Below are positions 23,894 to 32,186 of a stretch of 64,000 bases of DNA, piece by piece. Positions within the stretch are counted from its first letter, which is position 1; every line of letters starts with the position of its first letter. The DNA is taken from positions 1 to 64,000 of the forward strand of contig CANSAP010000008.1 of assembly GCA_947644715.1 (NCBI GenBank), written 5' to 3'. The position numbers were made by a program, and so were the translations under genes. The DNA comes from an uncultured Bacteroidales bacterium. Its GTDB lineage: Bacteria; Bacteroidota; Bacteroidia; Bacteroidales; Muribaculaceae. The notes under the pieces were generated by a model. The model was not told where the DNA came from, did not search any database, and saw only the letters and a list, made by a program, of their open reading frames with translations.

Positions 23894-26029
23894 TCATCGG
23901 CGCACTATTTCTTTCGTTACTCTATTTCCACGGCGCACGATATATATGCCGGCCGAGGGATTGTGCACCTCTACCCCCTGCATATTGAAGTAGCGGGGCG
24001 TCTCTGCATCGAATATATCAACGGTCTCAACAGAGGTGGCTGAGGCAAGCGTCAGCTTCATCGCTTTCAGATCAGCTGTAACAGTGTACTCCCCGGGGGC
24101 TACAGCCCAACTGGCTGCCGACATTGCATCTACCATATAGGCATATTTACGTATAGCAACCGAAGAATTCAACTCAGCCTTGGCATCCTCTTCTGTTGCG
24201 CCATAGCGGTCACCCTGATTGACTCCATTCCAATCGCCGTCAGAGCTGTCAAGGGAAGTGATGAAAGTGATATAACCATATCCTTTGTCGGCCTCATCAA
24301 TTGTCACATTACGATAAACATAAACCCCGTCACCGGCTTCATCAGGCAAGAGTCCCAAGGAGGTCTGCCATGTCGCACCATTAATGGTTCCTATCAGATA
24401 GAGCTTTTCGGGGAAATTATTGTCACCCGTTCCACTCCCATCATAGGTGCCGGATTGACCGGTCACGGTGTACAGTCCGTTGGCAACAGCAACGAAATCG
24501 GAGGTCTTCGTAGCATCTCCATCTCCGGCATTGAAGAGAAGGCCGGTGGTTCCGGCAGGCACTTTGTAAGTCCAAATCTCACCCTCTACTTTGCTCATAG
24601 CCACACCGGGCCAGGTGCTTTCCTCCGCTCCCCAGTAGTGAATATAAGGGTTGCTCCAGTGAGTGGAACTGTTGTCAAAATACACATTGAAAGCCTCGCC
24701 TCCTGACACGATGCCGCTATCATCGCCACTACCGGTGCCTCCGCTTGTCTCGCTGCCTGAAATGACATTGACCTTCGTCCAGATGCAGTAGTCATTGCCT
24801 GAGGCCTTTATGTCTGAATCGGAATAGCCTTCGGGACTAACCATGGCGCTACCGACTTTTACGACCACTTTGCCTTTGGTGCCGGTAATCTCTGCCATGT
24901 AGCAGTCAGCGCTTGATCGAAGCACTTTAACGGTCGACATATTGTGAACGCCGGCGGAATTGCGGATATCAATCATTTTTTGAATAGCGGCCTTATTCTC
25001 TTTATAATGAGGAAGAAAGACACAGGGAGTGCCGGGAGAGAAGAGCATAAAGGCGTTTGCAGCCGGCACATTGCCGTTAAACTTTGACCCATCGCGATAG
25101 GTGTCGTGATTGTCGATAAAGGTCACGGCATATTGCGGATATCCGAAATGAATCAGACCGGCAGGCTGGTCGGTCGTGCCGTTGGCCTTCCACACAAGTT
25201 TCGTCAAGTCGCCGGAATGGAACGCTTCATTTACTGCATATTTGAAGGCAAAATCGAACGCTGCACTCTGTCTTCCGGTAGCCTCAATCCATGCAGCCAA
25301 GGCGTCGTAGCTCGCATCCCAATACTCCCCGACCGAGAATCTTGGCTTGGCATATTCATTATAAATCTTGTTGAATCTTCCGGCATATCCCTTCACCATG
25401 TCATAGCGAAAACCGGAGTATCCCATGTCATCCAGCAGGAATTTGCAATAGTTCTTGACATTATCCTGCACGGTGGGATTAGTGTGGTCAAGGTCGCGGG
25501 AACCGTCGAAGTCATCGCCGGTATCGGGTGCACCCGTGGGAGTGGCTTGGCCGGAGGCATTGCGCACTTCGTCAGTGGAGCAAATATGTTCGGGACCGAG
25601 TTGCCAGGTCCGGCCGTTCCAAGTCTCCGCAGGGAAGTCAGTCCAGTTGCTTTTGCCGCTGCGATGATTCACGACGACATCCTCGATGATGCCAACATTC
25701 TTTTCTTTGTATGCCGCTATCATTGCACGCAGCTCAGCTTCGGTGCCGAAGCGGGTGTTGTGGTTTGTGAACCAATAGACCGGGTCGTAGCCCATATATC
25801 CTGATGCGGATTTAGCACTGTTAGGCACCCATATCAGGGTGAAGTACTTTGAGAGTTCGTCACACTGCGAAGTGAGATTGGTCCATTTGGTGTCGGTGTA
25901 AGAATCCCAATAGAAGCCTTGCAGCATTACGCCTACATAATTTGCAGGCCATGCATAGTTGGCAGCCCCGGCAATTGTTGGCGCCAAGGTCAATGCTACG
26001 CCGGCGAGTGCCTTAATGAGTTTATTCAT
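23894..26029 (-). CDS. Secreted GH13 alpha-amylase with starch-binding modules
   Basis: A 711-residue exported alpha-amylase. A signal peptide (1-22, no lipobox) precedes the GH13 barrel, with DVVVNHRSG, GFRYDMVKG (Asp210), FSVGEYWD (Glu235) and FIDNHD (Asp309), so all catalytic residues are present. A C-terminal beta domain ends near 425. A Gly/Ser linker leads to a CBM26-like starch-binding module (about 447-530, FNVYFDNSSTHWSNPYIHYWG), then a second beta-rich module (about 540-655). The last 40 residues (RYFNMQGVEVHNPSAGIYIVRRGNRVTKEIVR) resemble the C-terminal sorting-type domain common on secreted Bacteroidales proteins. It acts on dietary or host starch outside the cytoplasm. No susCD genes are adjacent. 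Confidence 0.92.
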   Translation of the reverse strand: MNKLIKALAGVALTLAPTIAGAANYAWPANYVGVMLQGFYWDSYTDTKWTNLTSQCDELSKYFTLIWVPNSAKSASGYMGYDPVYWFTNHNTRFGTEAELRAMIAAYKEKNVGIIEDVVVNHRSGKSNWTDFPAETWNGRTWQLGPEHICSTDEVRNASGQATPTGAPDTGDDFDGSRDLDHTNPTVQDNVKNYCKFLLDDMGYSGFRYDMVKGYAGRFNKIYNEYAKPRFSVGEYWDASYDALAAWIEATGRQSAAFDFAFKYAVNEAFHSGDLTKLVWKANGTTDQPAGLIHFGYPQYAVTFIDNHDTYRDGSKFNGNVPAANAFMLFSPGTPCVFLPHYKENKAAIQKMIDIRNSAGVHNMSTVKVLRSSADCYMAEITGTKGKVVVKVGSAMVSPEGYSDSDIKASGNDYCIWTKVNVISGSETSGGTGSGDDSGIVSGGEAFNVYFDNSSTHWSNPYIHYWGAEESTWPGVAMSKVEGEIWTYKVPAGTTGLLFNAGDGDATKTSDFVAVANGLYTVTGQSGTYDGSGTGDNNFPEKLYLIGTINGATWQTSLGLLPDEAGDGVYVYRNVTIDEADKGYGYITFITSLDSSDGDWNGVNQGDRYGATEEDAKAELNSSVAIRKYAYMVDAMSAASWAVAPGEYTVTADLKAMKLTLASATSVETVDIFDAETPRYFNMQGVEVHNPSAGIYIVRRGNRVTKEIVRR

Positions 26030-26136
26030 GAGCAGAAAAAATGTAAGTTGGTAAATAGCTCACGGGGCACCCTTCATCTCACGCATCACTGCATGAAAGA
26101 ATCGGGTTCCCCGTGAATATGAGGTTAAGAGTGGCT

Positions 26137-26162
26137 CGGATTTAAGAGTGTGCTTAAATCCG
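26137..26162. repeat. Hairpin built around a B-type repeat end
   Basis: CGGATTTAAG pairs with CTTAAATCCG around AGTGTG, and the right part reads TTAAGAGTGTGCTTAAATCC, related to the B-type terminus and to the element in the proS leader. It lies between the zinc-ribbon gene and the amylase gene and could work as a terminator or leader hairpin. Confidence 0.5.
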
Positions 26163-26185
26163 AATTAATCTTTTTATTCTCTATC

Positions 26186-27001
26186 TCAGGCTTTGGCCTT
26201 CGATGCGCGGCGCTTGGGTGCGGGAGCTTCCACTACCTCTTCTTCAAGGCCGGCAAGCTTGGCATCAATCATGATGCGTCCGCAGTATTCGCATACGATA
26301 ATCTTCTTGTGCATTTTGATTTCCAACTGACGCTGTGAAGGGATGCGATTGAAGCAACCGCCACAGGCGTTACGCTGCACAGTCACGATGCCAAGACCGT
26401 TGCGCGCGTTCTTGCGAATGCGCTTGAAAGCAGCCAGGGTGTAAGCATCAATGAGGGGTTCGAGGTCGAGAGCACGGGCACGCAGGTTCTCCTCCTCGGC
26501 CTTGGTCTCGCTCACGATGTCGGCGAGTTCAGCACGCTTCTCTGCCAAAATGTGTTCACCGTCGGCGAGCTCTTCCTGAGTGCGTACAATCTCAGCTTCT
26601 TTGTTCTCGCGCGCAGTGGTGTACTCACGGATGTTCTTTTCGGCCAGCTCGATTTCGAGTCCTTCAAATTCAATTTCTTTGTTAAGGAAGTCGAATTCGC
26701 GGTTGTTGCGCACGTTGTCCTGCTGCTCTTTGTAGCGGGCAATTTTTGCCTGACGGTCGTTGATTTCACCGGTCTTGGTTGCAATCATTTTCTTCAGCTC
26801 GGCAATCTCTTCGCGATGCTTTTCGATGCGGGTGTTATAGCGTGCGATGTTATCCTCCAGGTCTTTCACTTCGTTGGGAAGCTCACCGCGGAGAATCTTG
26901 ATACGGTCAATCTCGGAGAGAATGGTCTGCAATTCAAAGAGGGTCTTCAATCGTTCCTCTACGCTGCGTTCCTTATCCGTTTTCTTGCTTTCAGTAGCCA
27001 T
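26186..27001 (-). CDS. Coiled-coil zinc-ribbon protein (DUF164 type)
   Basis: A 271-residue cytoplasmic protein. Residues about 15-180 form a long antiparallel coiled coil, and the C-terminus carries a C4 zinc ribbon (CGGCFNRIP...VCEYCGRIM). This is the widespread DUF164/zf-RING_7 family, whose function is unclear. It follows a Nif3-like gene, a pairing seen across many bacteria, and both lie downstream of aspS. The tail ends in a basic Ala/Lys stretch. Confidence 0.87.
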   Translation of the reverse strand: MATESKKTDKERSVEERLKTLFELQTILSEIDRIKILRGELPNEVKDLEDNIARYNTRIEKHREEIAELKKMIATKTGEINDRQAKIARYKEQQDNVRNNREFDFLNKEIEFEGLEIELAEKNIREYTTARENKEAEIVRTQEELADGEHILAEKRAELADIVSETKAEEENLRARALDLEPLIDAYTLAAFKRIRKNARNGLGIVTVQRNACGGCFNRIPSQRQLEIKMHKKIIVCEYCGRIMIDAKLAGLEEEVVEAPAPKRRASKAKA

Positions 27002-27030
27002 ATATTGATGTTTACTTTTGTATTTCTGAA

Positions 27031-27816
27031 TTATAGGAAGTTAATGGGGTTATGCTCTTCTTCAGAGGTGTATGTCACGAAGTCGGGGAAGCGGTCGGCA
27101 AGCAGATGGCTGAATATCTTGCGGGTGCACAGTTCGCTCTCAAAATGCCCGACATCAGCAATCAGGATGCGTTTGCCCCAAGTGGTGAAGTCGTGATATT
27201 TTACGTCGCCCGTCACCATTGCATCGGCACCGGCCTCAACAGCCTTGCGGATAAGGCTTGCACCCGCACCGCCACAGACTGCTATCCGCCTGACAATCAG
27301 TGAGGGGAATGATGCGGAGTACTTCAGACACTTGACGCCGAACGTATCCTTCACCTTGCGCAGGAATTCGAGAGCAGGGAGCGGCTCAATGAGTCCGATT
27401 GCCCCAAGCCCGACATGCTCGTCGGCGGCATCGGGGTCAAGCACCTTTACATCGTGCAGGCCGAGAGCGGCTGCAATCTCCATGCTCACTCCGCCTCGGG
27501 CACGGTCAAGATTCGTGTGGGCTGAATAAATAGAGATTCCATGGCTCAGGGCCTTGATGATGATGCGTCCTTGCTCTGTGGCTGTCGTCACACTCTTGGC
27601 TCCACCGAAAATCAGCGGATGATGCGAGATAATCAAGTTACAACCTCGATTCAAGGCTTCGTCAATAGTCTGCTCCGTCACGTCGAGGCATATCAATGCA
27701 GCGGTGGCTCTGCTCTCGGCATCGCCTACCTGCAAACCGGCATTGTCATAGCTCTCCTGCAGGGATAGCGGAGCATACGATTCAAGCGCCTGAATTATCT
27801 CTTTAACCGTGGGCAT
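27031..27816 (-). CDS. Nif3-like dinuclear metal-centre protein (YbgI family)
   Basis: A 261-residue member of the Nif3/YbgI/GTP cyclohydrolase I type 2-like family. The metal-binding histidines are in NLIISHHPLIFGG and in DVGHFESELCTRKIF. It is the short form, without the inserted domain of longer homologues. The biochemical role of the family is not settled. It starts 13 bases after aspS and is followed by the zinc-ribbon gene, so the three form one operon. Confidence 0.9.
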   Translation of the reverse strand: MPTVKEIIQALESYAPLSLQESYDNAGLQVGDAESRATAALICLDVTEQTIDEALNRGCNLIISHHPLIFGGAKSVTTATEQGRIIIKALSHGISIYSAHTNLDRARGGVSMEIAAALGLHDVKVLDPDAADEHVGLGAIGLIEPLPALEFLRKVKDTFGVKCLKYSASFPSLIVRRIAVCGGAGASLIRKAVEAGADAMVTGDVKYHDFTTWGKRILIADVGHFESELCTRKIFSHLLADRFPDFVTYTSEEEHNPINFL

Positions 27817-27829
27817 ATGCTGTCAGCTC

Positions 27830-29587
27830 TTATTTATCAAGGGGTTGAAGTTGCAGCTTCAGCTCGTCGAGCTGTGCGGGGTCGAGCGGTGAGGGTGACT
27901 CGTTCATGACATCACGTCCGGAGTTGTTCTTCGGGAAGGCAATGGTGTCGCGGATAGAGTCGAGTTCAGCCAGCATGGAGACGAAGCGGTCGAAGCCTAA
28001 CGCAAGACCACCGTGAGGGGGTGCGCCATACTTGAACGCATTCATGAGGAAGCCAAACTGTTCCTGTGCTTTTTCGGGGGTGAAGCCCAGCAGTTCAAAC
28101 ATGGTGTCCTGCAACTCGCTGTCATGGATACGTATTGAACCGCCACCCAATTCGGTACCGTTCACAACTATGTCGTAAGCCGTAGCGCGCACTTTGCCGG
28201 TGTCGGTGTGCAGCAGCGGAATATCCTCGGGGTTGGGCGCTGTGAAAGGATGGTGCATGGCGTAGTAGCGCTGAGTCTCTTCGTCCCACTCGAACAGGGG
28301 GAAGTCAATCACCCAGAGGGGAGCGAATTGATTTTTGGGACGCAGGCCGAGTCGGTTGCCCATCTCCAGGCGGAGTTCTCCGAGCGCTTTGCGGGTTTTG
28401 GCAGTTGCTCCGCTCAGAATCAGCAGCAGGTCACCGGGGTTGGCATTCATGGCCTGAGCCCATTGCTTGAGGTCGTCGTCGCTGAAGAACTTGCCAACGC
28501 TGCTCTTGATTGACCCATCCTCGGCAATCTTCACCCAAACGAGTCCCTTGGCGCCTATCTGCGGACGCTTGACGAAGTCTGTCAGTTCATCGGTTTGCTT
28601 GCGGGTGTAGCCTGCACATCCGGGCACGCAGATGCCTGCGGTGTACTCTGCATCATCCATCACTGCAAAGCCATGACCTTTCACTAAGTCGGTGAGTTCA
28701 ACGAACTTCATGCCGAAACGGATGTCGGGCTTGTCGGAGCCGTAATACTTCATTGCATCGGCCCAGGTGATGCGGGGGAAGGCTTCCGTGAAGTCGATGT
28801 TTTTAACATACTTGAAGATATGCTTTACAAGTCCTTCAAACATATTGATGACATCTTCCTGCTCTACGAAGCTCATTTCGCAGTCCACCTGAGTGAACTC
28901 CGGCTGACGGTCAGCACGCAGGTCTTCATCGCGGAAGCATTTTGCGAGCTGGAAGTAGCGGTCGAATCCGCTGACCATCAGGAGCTGCTTGAAGATTTGA
29001 GGGCTCTGGGGGAGTGCATAGAACTCGCCGGGATTCATGCGTGAGGGAACAACGAAGTCACGCGCTCCTTCAGGGGTGGACTTAACGAGTATCGGGGTTT
29101 CGATTTCCAGGAAGCCATTGGCATCCAGGTAGCGACGAATCTCGAAGGCCATGCGGTGGCGCAATTCGAGGTTGGCACGCGGAGCGGGACGACGAAGGTC
29201 GAGATAACGGAACTTCATGCGGAGGTCATCGCCACCATCCGTGTTGTCTTCAATCGTGAACGGGGGGACATCGCTCTTGTTCAGGATTTTAAGCTCTGAG
29301 GCTATAATCTCGATTTCACCCGTGGGCAGATTCATGTTTTTGGAGGCACGCTCTTCGACTTTGCCGGTGACCTGCACCACGAATTCGCGGCCAAGCTTTG
29401 AAGCGGCATCGCAAAGGTCGGCGTTAATCTCGTGACTGAACACAACCTGAGTGATACCGTAGCGGTCTCGCACATCCACAAATGTCATGCCACCCATTTT
29501 GCGGCTGCGCTGAACCCAGCCGGCTATGGTTACTTCTTTTCCACAATCACAGAGACGCAACTCTCCGCATGTAGCTGTTCTATACAT
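27830..29587 (-). CDS. aspS: Aspartyl-tRNA synthetase
   Basis: This class II synthetase charges tRNA-Asp. The 585-residue protein begins with an OB-fold anticodon domain ([25 protein letters not shown]), continues with the class II core ([40 protein letters not shown]), includes the bacterial GAD insertion, and ends with [14 protein letters not shown]. The track ORF extends upstream; the ATG giving [12 protein letters not shown] is chosen because homology starts there. It is first in an operon with the Nif3-like and zinc-ribbon genes, driven by a consensus promoter about 90 bases upstream. Confidence 0.96.
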   Translation of the reverse strand: MYRTATCGELRLCDCGKEVTIAGWVQRSRKMGGMTFVDVRDRYGITQVVFSHEINADLCDAASKLGREFVVQVTGKVEERASKNMNLPTGEIEIIASELKILNKSDVPPFTIEDNTDGGDDLRMKFRYLDLRRPAPRANLELRHRMAFEIRRYLDANGFLEIETPILVKSTPEGARDFVVPSRMNPGEFYALPQSPQIFKQLLMVSGFDRYFQLAKCFRDEDLRADRQPEFTQVDCEMSFVEQEDVINMFEGLVKHIFKYVKNIDFTEAFPRITWADAMKYYGSDKPDIRFGMKFVELTDLVKGHGFAVMDDAEYTAGICVPGCAGYTRKQTDELTDFVKRPQIGAKGLVWVKIAEDGSIKSSVGKFFSDDDLKQWAQAMNANPGDLLLILSGATAKTRKALGELRLEMGNRLGLRPKNQFAPLWVIDFPLFEWDEETQRYYAMHHPFTAPNPEDIPLLHTDTGKVRATAYDIVVNGTELGGGSIRIHDSELQDTMFELLGFTPEKAQEQFGFLMNAFKYGAPPHGGLALGFDRFVSMLAELDSIRDTIAFPKNNSGRDVMNESPSPLDPAQLDELKLQLQPLDK

Positions 29588-29678
29588 ATTTACAAGTATG
29601 AATAATATTCTTTTGCATAAACAACCCATCCACACCCGGGACAAGCCCTAATCGGCATACAATGAGCCATTAAACATG

Positions 29679-29709
29679 CAAAGTTAATAATAAATTTCGT
29701 GCTTGCAAA
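29679..29709 (-). promoter_or_regulatory. Promoter of the aspS operon
   Basis: On the minus strand: TTTG, 19 bases, TAACTTTG, a close match to the consensus, about 90 bases before the aspS ATG. Confidence 0.65.
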
Positions 29710-29918
29710 ATTTTCATTCCGTTTCGTCAGTCTGTCCGTCAGTCGGTCCTTCTCCAAGAGGGTTGCGATTGACCGGTCTGCAACTGCTCGACCGTCAGTC
29801 TTTTGGGGTGCCGTCGCTCATGAGTCAGGGTGTTTAATCCCCCTTTTTAACGAGCAATGCGACCCGGCCTGAGTAGAGGCGAGTCGCACTGTGCGATGAT
29901 TATCATGGTAGGGCTCCG
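29710..29918. other. Non-coding stretch between the secreted-protein gene and the aspS promoter
   Basis: I see no gene here. It holds weak short inverted repeats (GCGAC...GTCGC near 29.86-29.90 kb) that might terminate the upstream minus-strand gene, and several CAGTC/GTCAG-like repeats near 29.73-29.80 kb without an evident function. Confidence 0.35.
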
Positions 29919-30857
29919 TTACTGCGAAACTATGATTTTGCGGCTTGTGCCGCCCAGGTTCTCGATGTAGATTCCGCTCGATGTGGGTCTGCCTTGAACC
30001 ATCCGGCCGTCGATGGTGTAATACATGGCTTCCCGGGATACCTGCGAGGGGATTGCGGAGACTCCGGTCTGAATATCGTTGTTCACTTCGATGTAGCCAT
30101 CCTTGAGGTTTATCTCGATGTGTGAGTAGCCGTAATACTGTTTGACTGACTGCGATACGTTAAAGGTGGCTGAGGTGTTGGTGGCATAAGCGATTGCCAC
30201 GGGGGTGTCATCTTCCAGTGTGATTGCAGATTCTGAGGCATCGGTCGGGCCGAAAATAAATGCGTCTACGTTATATTGGGGTTCATATGAGATTTTGAAG
30301 TCAGCGGGCACTATGACGTCTGCGGCATATTCGCCTGTTGTCGCATCACCTTGCACCTCTACACTTGCTCCTGAGGCATTCATGAGGTAAAGCTTCTGCG
30401 GATATTCGGGCACACCGGAGGTGGCTGTGGGCTTTGCTACAATCATGTTGGTGCTAATGCCATCGATGCTTCGGGTGTAGTACTCGAAGTCATATACCCC
30501 GGCTCCCGGCAAGGTGATGACTGTGCCTGTGGATGCTATGGTGAGGGGGCTGGGATAGTTGGCCGGGATAGGGGTTACGGCGTAGGGGGGAAGACCGTTA
30601 AAAGTAAATTCCTGTGTGGAGCGTTTTTCCACATAGACTGCAAACTTTCCGGAGGTGACGGCTACGTCAGAGGCTGTGTAAGTGTCGCCATCTGATGTGG
30701 AGAGCTGCACCATGTCGGAGTAATTGCCTGAGGCATCGGGAGTCACTGTGCCATCGGCTGAGGCGGGGATGATGTAGACATTGTAATCGTAGTCCTGAGC
30801 GGAGGCTGATAGGGATACGAGCAACAGAGAGATAATGAGTGTGTAAATCTTTTTCAT
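29919..30857 (-). CDS. Secreted protein of unknown function with a Bacteroidales C-terminal tail domain
   Basis: I do not recognise the family. The 312-residue protein has a signal peptide (MKKIYTLIISLLLVSLSASAQ) and then a beta-rich, Thr/Ser/Asp-rich body. Its repeats resemble those in SusE/SusF-like or starch-binding secreted proteins (PEYPQKLYLMNASGASVEVQGD, compare PEKLYLIGTIN in the amylase). The last 35 residues (YYTIDGRMVQGRPTSSGIYIENLGGTSRKIIVSQ) resemble sorting-type C-terminal domains of Bacteroidales. A role as a surface or secreted glycan-binding protein is a guess. It is a single gene, with a terminator-like hairpin separating it from trxA upstream. Confidence 0.75.
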   Translation of the reverse strand: MKKIYTLIISLLLVSLSASAQDYDYNVYIIPASADGTVTPDASGNYSDMVQLSTSDGDTYTASDVAVTSGKFAVYVEKRSTQEFTFNGLPPYAVTPIPANYPSPLTIASTGTVITLPGAGVYDFEYYTRSIDGISTNMIVAKPTATSGVPEYPQKLYLMNASGASVEVQGDATTGEYAADVIVPADFKISYEPQYNVDAFIFGPTDASESAITLEDDTPVAIAYATNTSATFNVSQSVKQYYGYSHIEINLKDGYIEVNNDIQTGVSAIPSQVSREAMYYTIDGRMVQGRPTSSGIYIENLGGTSRKIIVSQ

Positions 30858-30919
30858 AGTTTTTCAATTAAGAGTTTGATAGTATAACACTGCTGCTCTG
30901 CTCTTGGTTTATAAAGCTA

Positions 30920-30962
30920 CAGCGACAAACACTCCTGTGTGTGGGGGGAGTGTCTGTCGCTG
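30920..30962 (-). terminator. Terminator after trxA
   Basis: CAGCGACAAACACTCC pairs with GGAGTGTCTGTCGCTG, a 16-position stem with one mismatch and a G/T-rich loop, 27 bases beyond the trxA stop on the minus strand. Confidence 0.7.
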
Positions 30963-30988
30963 CTTGTATGGGGATACGAGGTAACCTC

Positions 30989-31303
30989 TTAGAGCAATGC
31001 TTCGAGCTTTGAACGGAGTTCGTCGATGGAGACGAGACCCACTGTGCGGTCTTTCAGCTCACCATCCTTGAAGAAGAGGACTGTGGGGATGTTGCGCACG
31101 CGGTTTTCTGCTGAGATTTCGTCGTTTTCGTCGACATTGAGTTTGCCTACAATAGCTTTGCCCTCAAACTCTTCGGCGAGCTTCTCAACAGCGGGTCCGA
31201 GCTTGATGCAGGGGCCACACCATTCTGCCCAAAGGTCGATTACGACGGGCTTACCTGAATTAATTGCCTCACGGGCTGATTCGTCTGTAAATTTAGTTGC
31301 CAT
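30989..31303 (-). CDS. trxA: Thioredoxin
   Basis: A 104-residue cytoplasmic disulfide reductase. The active site WCGPC lies at about residues 29-33 (DLWAEWCGPCIKLGP), and the cis-Pro segment NIPTVLFFKDGE is present. Length is normal. The gene is monocistronic. A B-type hairpin repeat of 259 bases sits between its start codon and a consensus promoter, so the mRNA probably carries the hairpin in its leader. Confidence 0.95.
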   Translation of the reverse strand: MATKFTDESAREAINSGKPVVIDLWAEWCGPCIKLGPAVEKLAEEFEGKAIVGKLNVDENDEISAENRVRNIPTVLFFKDGELKDRTVGLVSIDELRSKLEALL

Positions 31304-31321
31304 AGTTTCAGTATTATAGAT

Positions 31322-31580
31322 TTAAGAGTGTTGTCTAAAAATATATGTTAAGACTGAGGCGGCTGTTTTTAGGAATTTACAAAAAGCAGCCGGACAATGT
31401 TTCCGGAAGCCCTTTGTATTCCTCAAGTGTGCTAAAAATAAATGTTCCGTCCCGCATCTTTAAGCCTCTTCAGCCCGTTGGTTCGGTCACATAGCCCGCT
31501 ATGCGCCCTCTCCTGCATGGCTGAAGCCATCTTAAAACTGCGGCCTCAGTCTTAACATATATTTTTAGACACACTCTAAG
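31322..31580. repeat. B-type hairpin repeat in the trxA leader
   Basis: A 259-base element whose ends are inverted copies of about 40 bases (TTAAGAGTGTTGTCTAAAAATATATGTTAAGACTGAGGC against GCCTCAGTCTTAACATATATTTTTAGACACACTCTAAG). It contains a small inner hairpin (CCGGACAATGTTTCCGG) and one reverse copy of the shared core (TCGGTCACATAGCCCGCTATGCGCCC, 31483-31508). It has no coding capacity. Confidence 0.8.
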
Positions 31581-31610
31581 TTTCGGCTATGATTGTTGCG
31601 AAAATTGCCC

Positions 31611-31641
31611 CAAAGTTACACCAAATTTCCCACACTACAAA
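31611..31641 (-). promoter_or_regulatory. Promoter upstream of trxA and its leader repeat
   Basis: On the minus strand: TTTG, 19 bases, TAACTTTG. It lies beyond the B-type repeat, so the trxA transcript would begin with the hairpin element. Confidence 0.65.
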
Positions 31642-31660
31642 ATTTTTATTCGCCTAAAAA

Positions 31661-31692
31661 TTTTCCCAACCGGAATTGAATTATTACCTTTG
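31661..31692 (+). promoter_or_regulatory. Promoter of the first HU-family gene
   Basis: TTTT, 20 bases, TACCTTTG on the plus strand. It predicts a leader of about 115 bases before the ATG of the HU gene and is divergent to the trxA promoter. Confidence 0.55.
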
Positions 31693-31813
31693 CAAAATAA
31701 TCGCGGGCAATCACTTCCTGCCGCAGGATTTCCTGCCGGGTACATATCCACATGCCACAAGACAGGCTCCGGAACTCAGGCAGGATAAATCGTTATTATT
31801 TGAAGAGGCTCAT

Positions 31814-32095
31814 ATGGACACTAAGACTTTGATTGACAACATCTCTCGCCGCGCAGAACTTGACAAGAGTGCGTGCGCTTCATTGCTTGAATCTATGGTC
31901 GACACTATCGGCTCACGGTGCAGCCGCATGGACAGTGTAGCCATTCCGGGCTTCGGCAGCTTCGAACCGAAGAAGCGGATGGAGCGGGTCATGGTGATGC
32001 CCTCTACGGGAAAGCGGATGTTGCTGCCTCCGAAGATTGTGCTTTCGTTCAAGCCTTCGGCTATGCTTAAGCAGAAGCTGCGTGAGTCCAAATGA
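31814..32095 (+). CDS. HU-family DNA-binding protein
   Basis: A 93-residue nucleoid-associated protein of the HU/IHF fold (TLIDNISRRAELDKSACASLLESMVDTI, then VAIPGFGSFEPKKRMERVMVMPSTGKRMLLPPKIVLSFKPSAML). The track ORF starts 46 codons upstream; the internal ATG giving MDTKTLIDN is chosen because homology starts there. It lies 91 bases before a second, much larger HU-domain gene and is probably cotranscribed with it. Confidence 0.88.
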   Translation: MDTKTLIDNISRRAELDKSACASLLESMVDTIGSRCSRMDSVAIPGFGSFEPKKRMERVMVMPSTGKRMLLPPKIVLSFKPSAMLKQKLRESK

Positions 32096-32186
32096 TTCTG
32101 TTGCAGGGAGCGCATCTCTCTGAGCTAAATTCGATTTCCAAATTCACACCTTAAAACAAGTAACTCCTCTACTATAATATTTGCCA

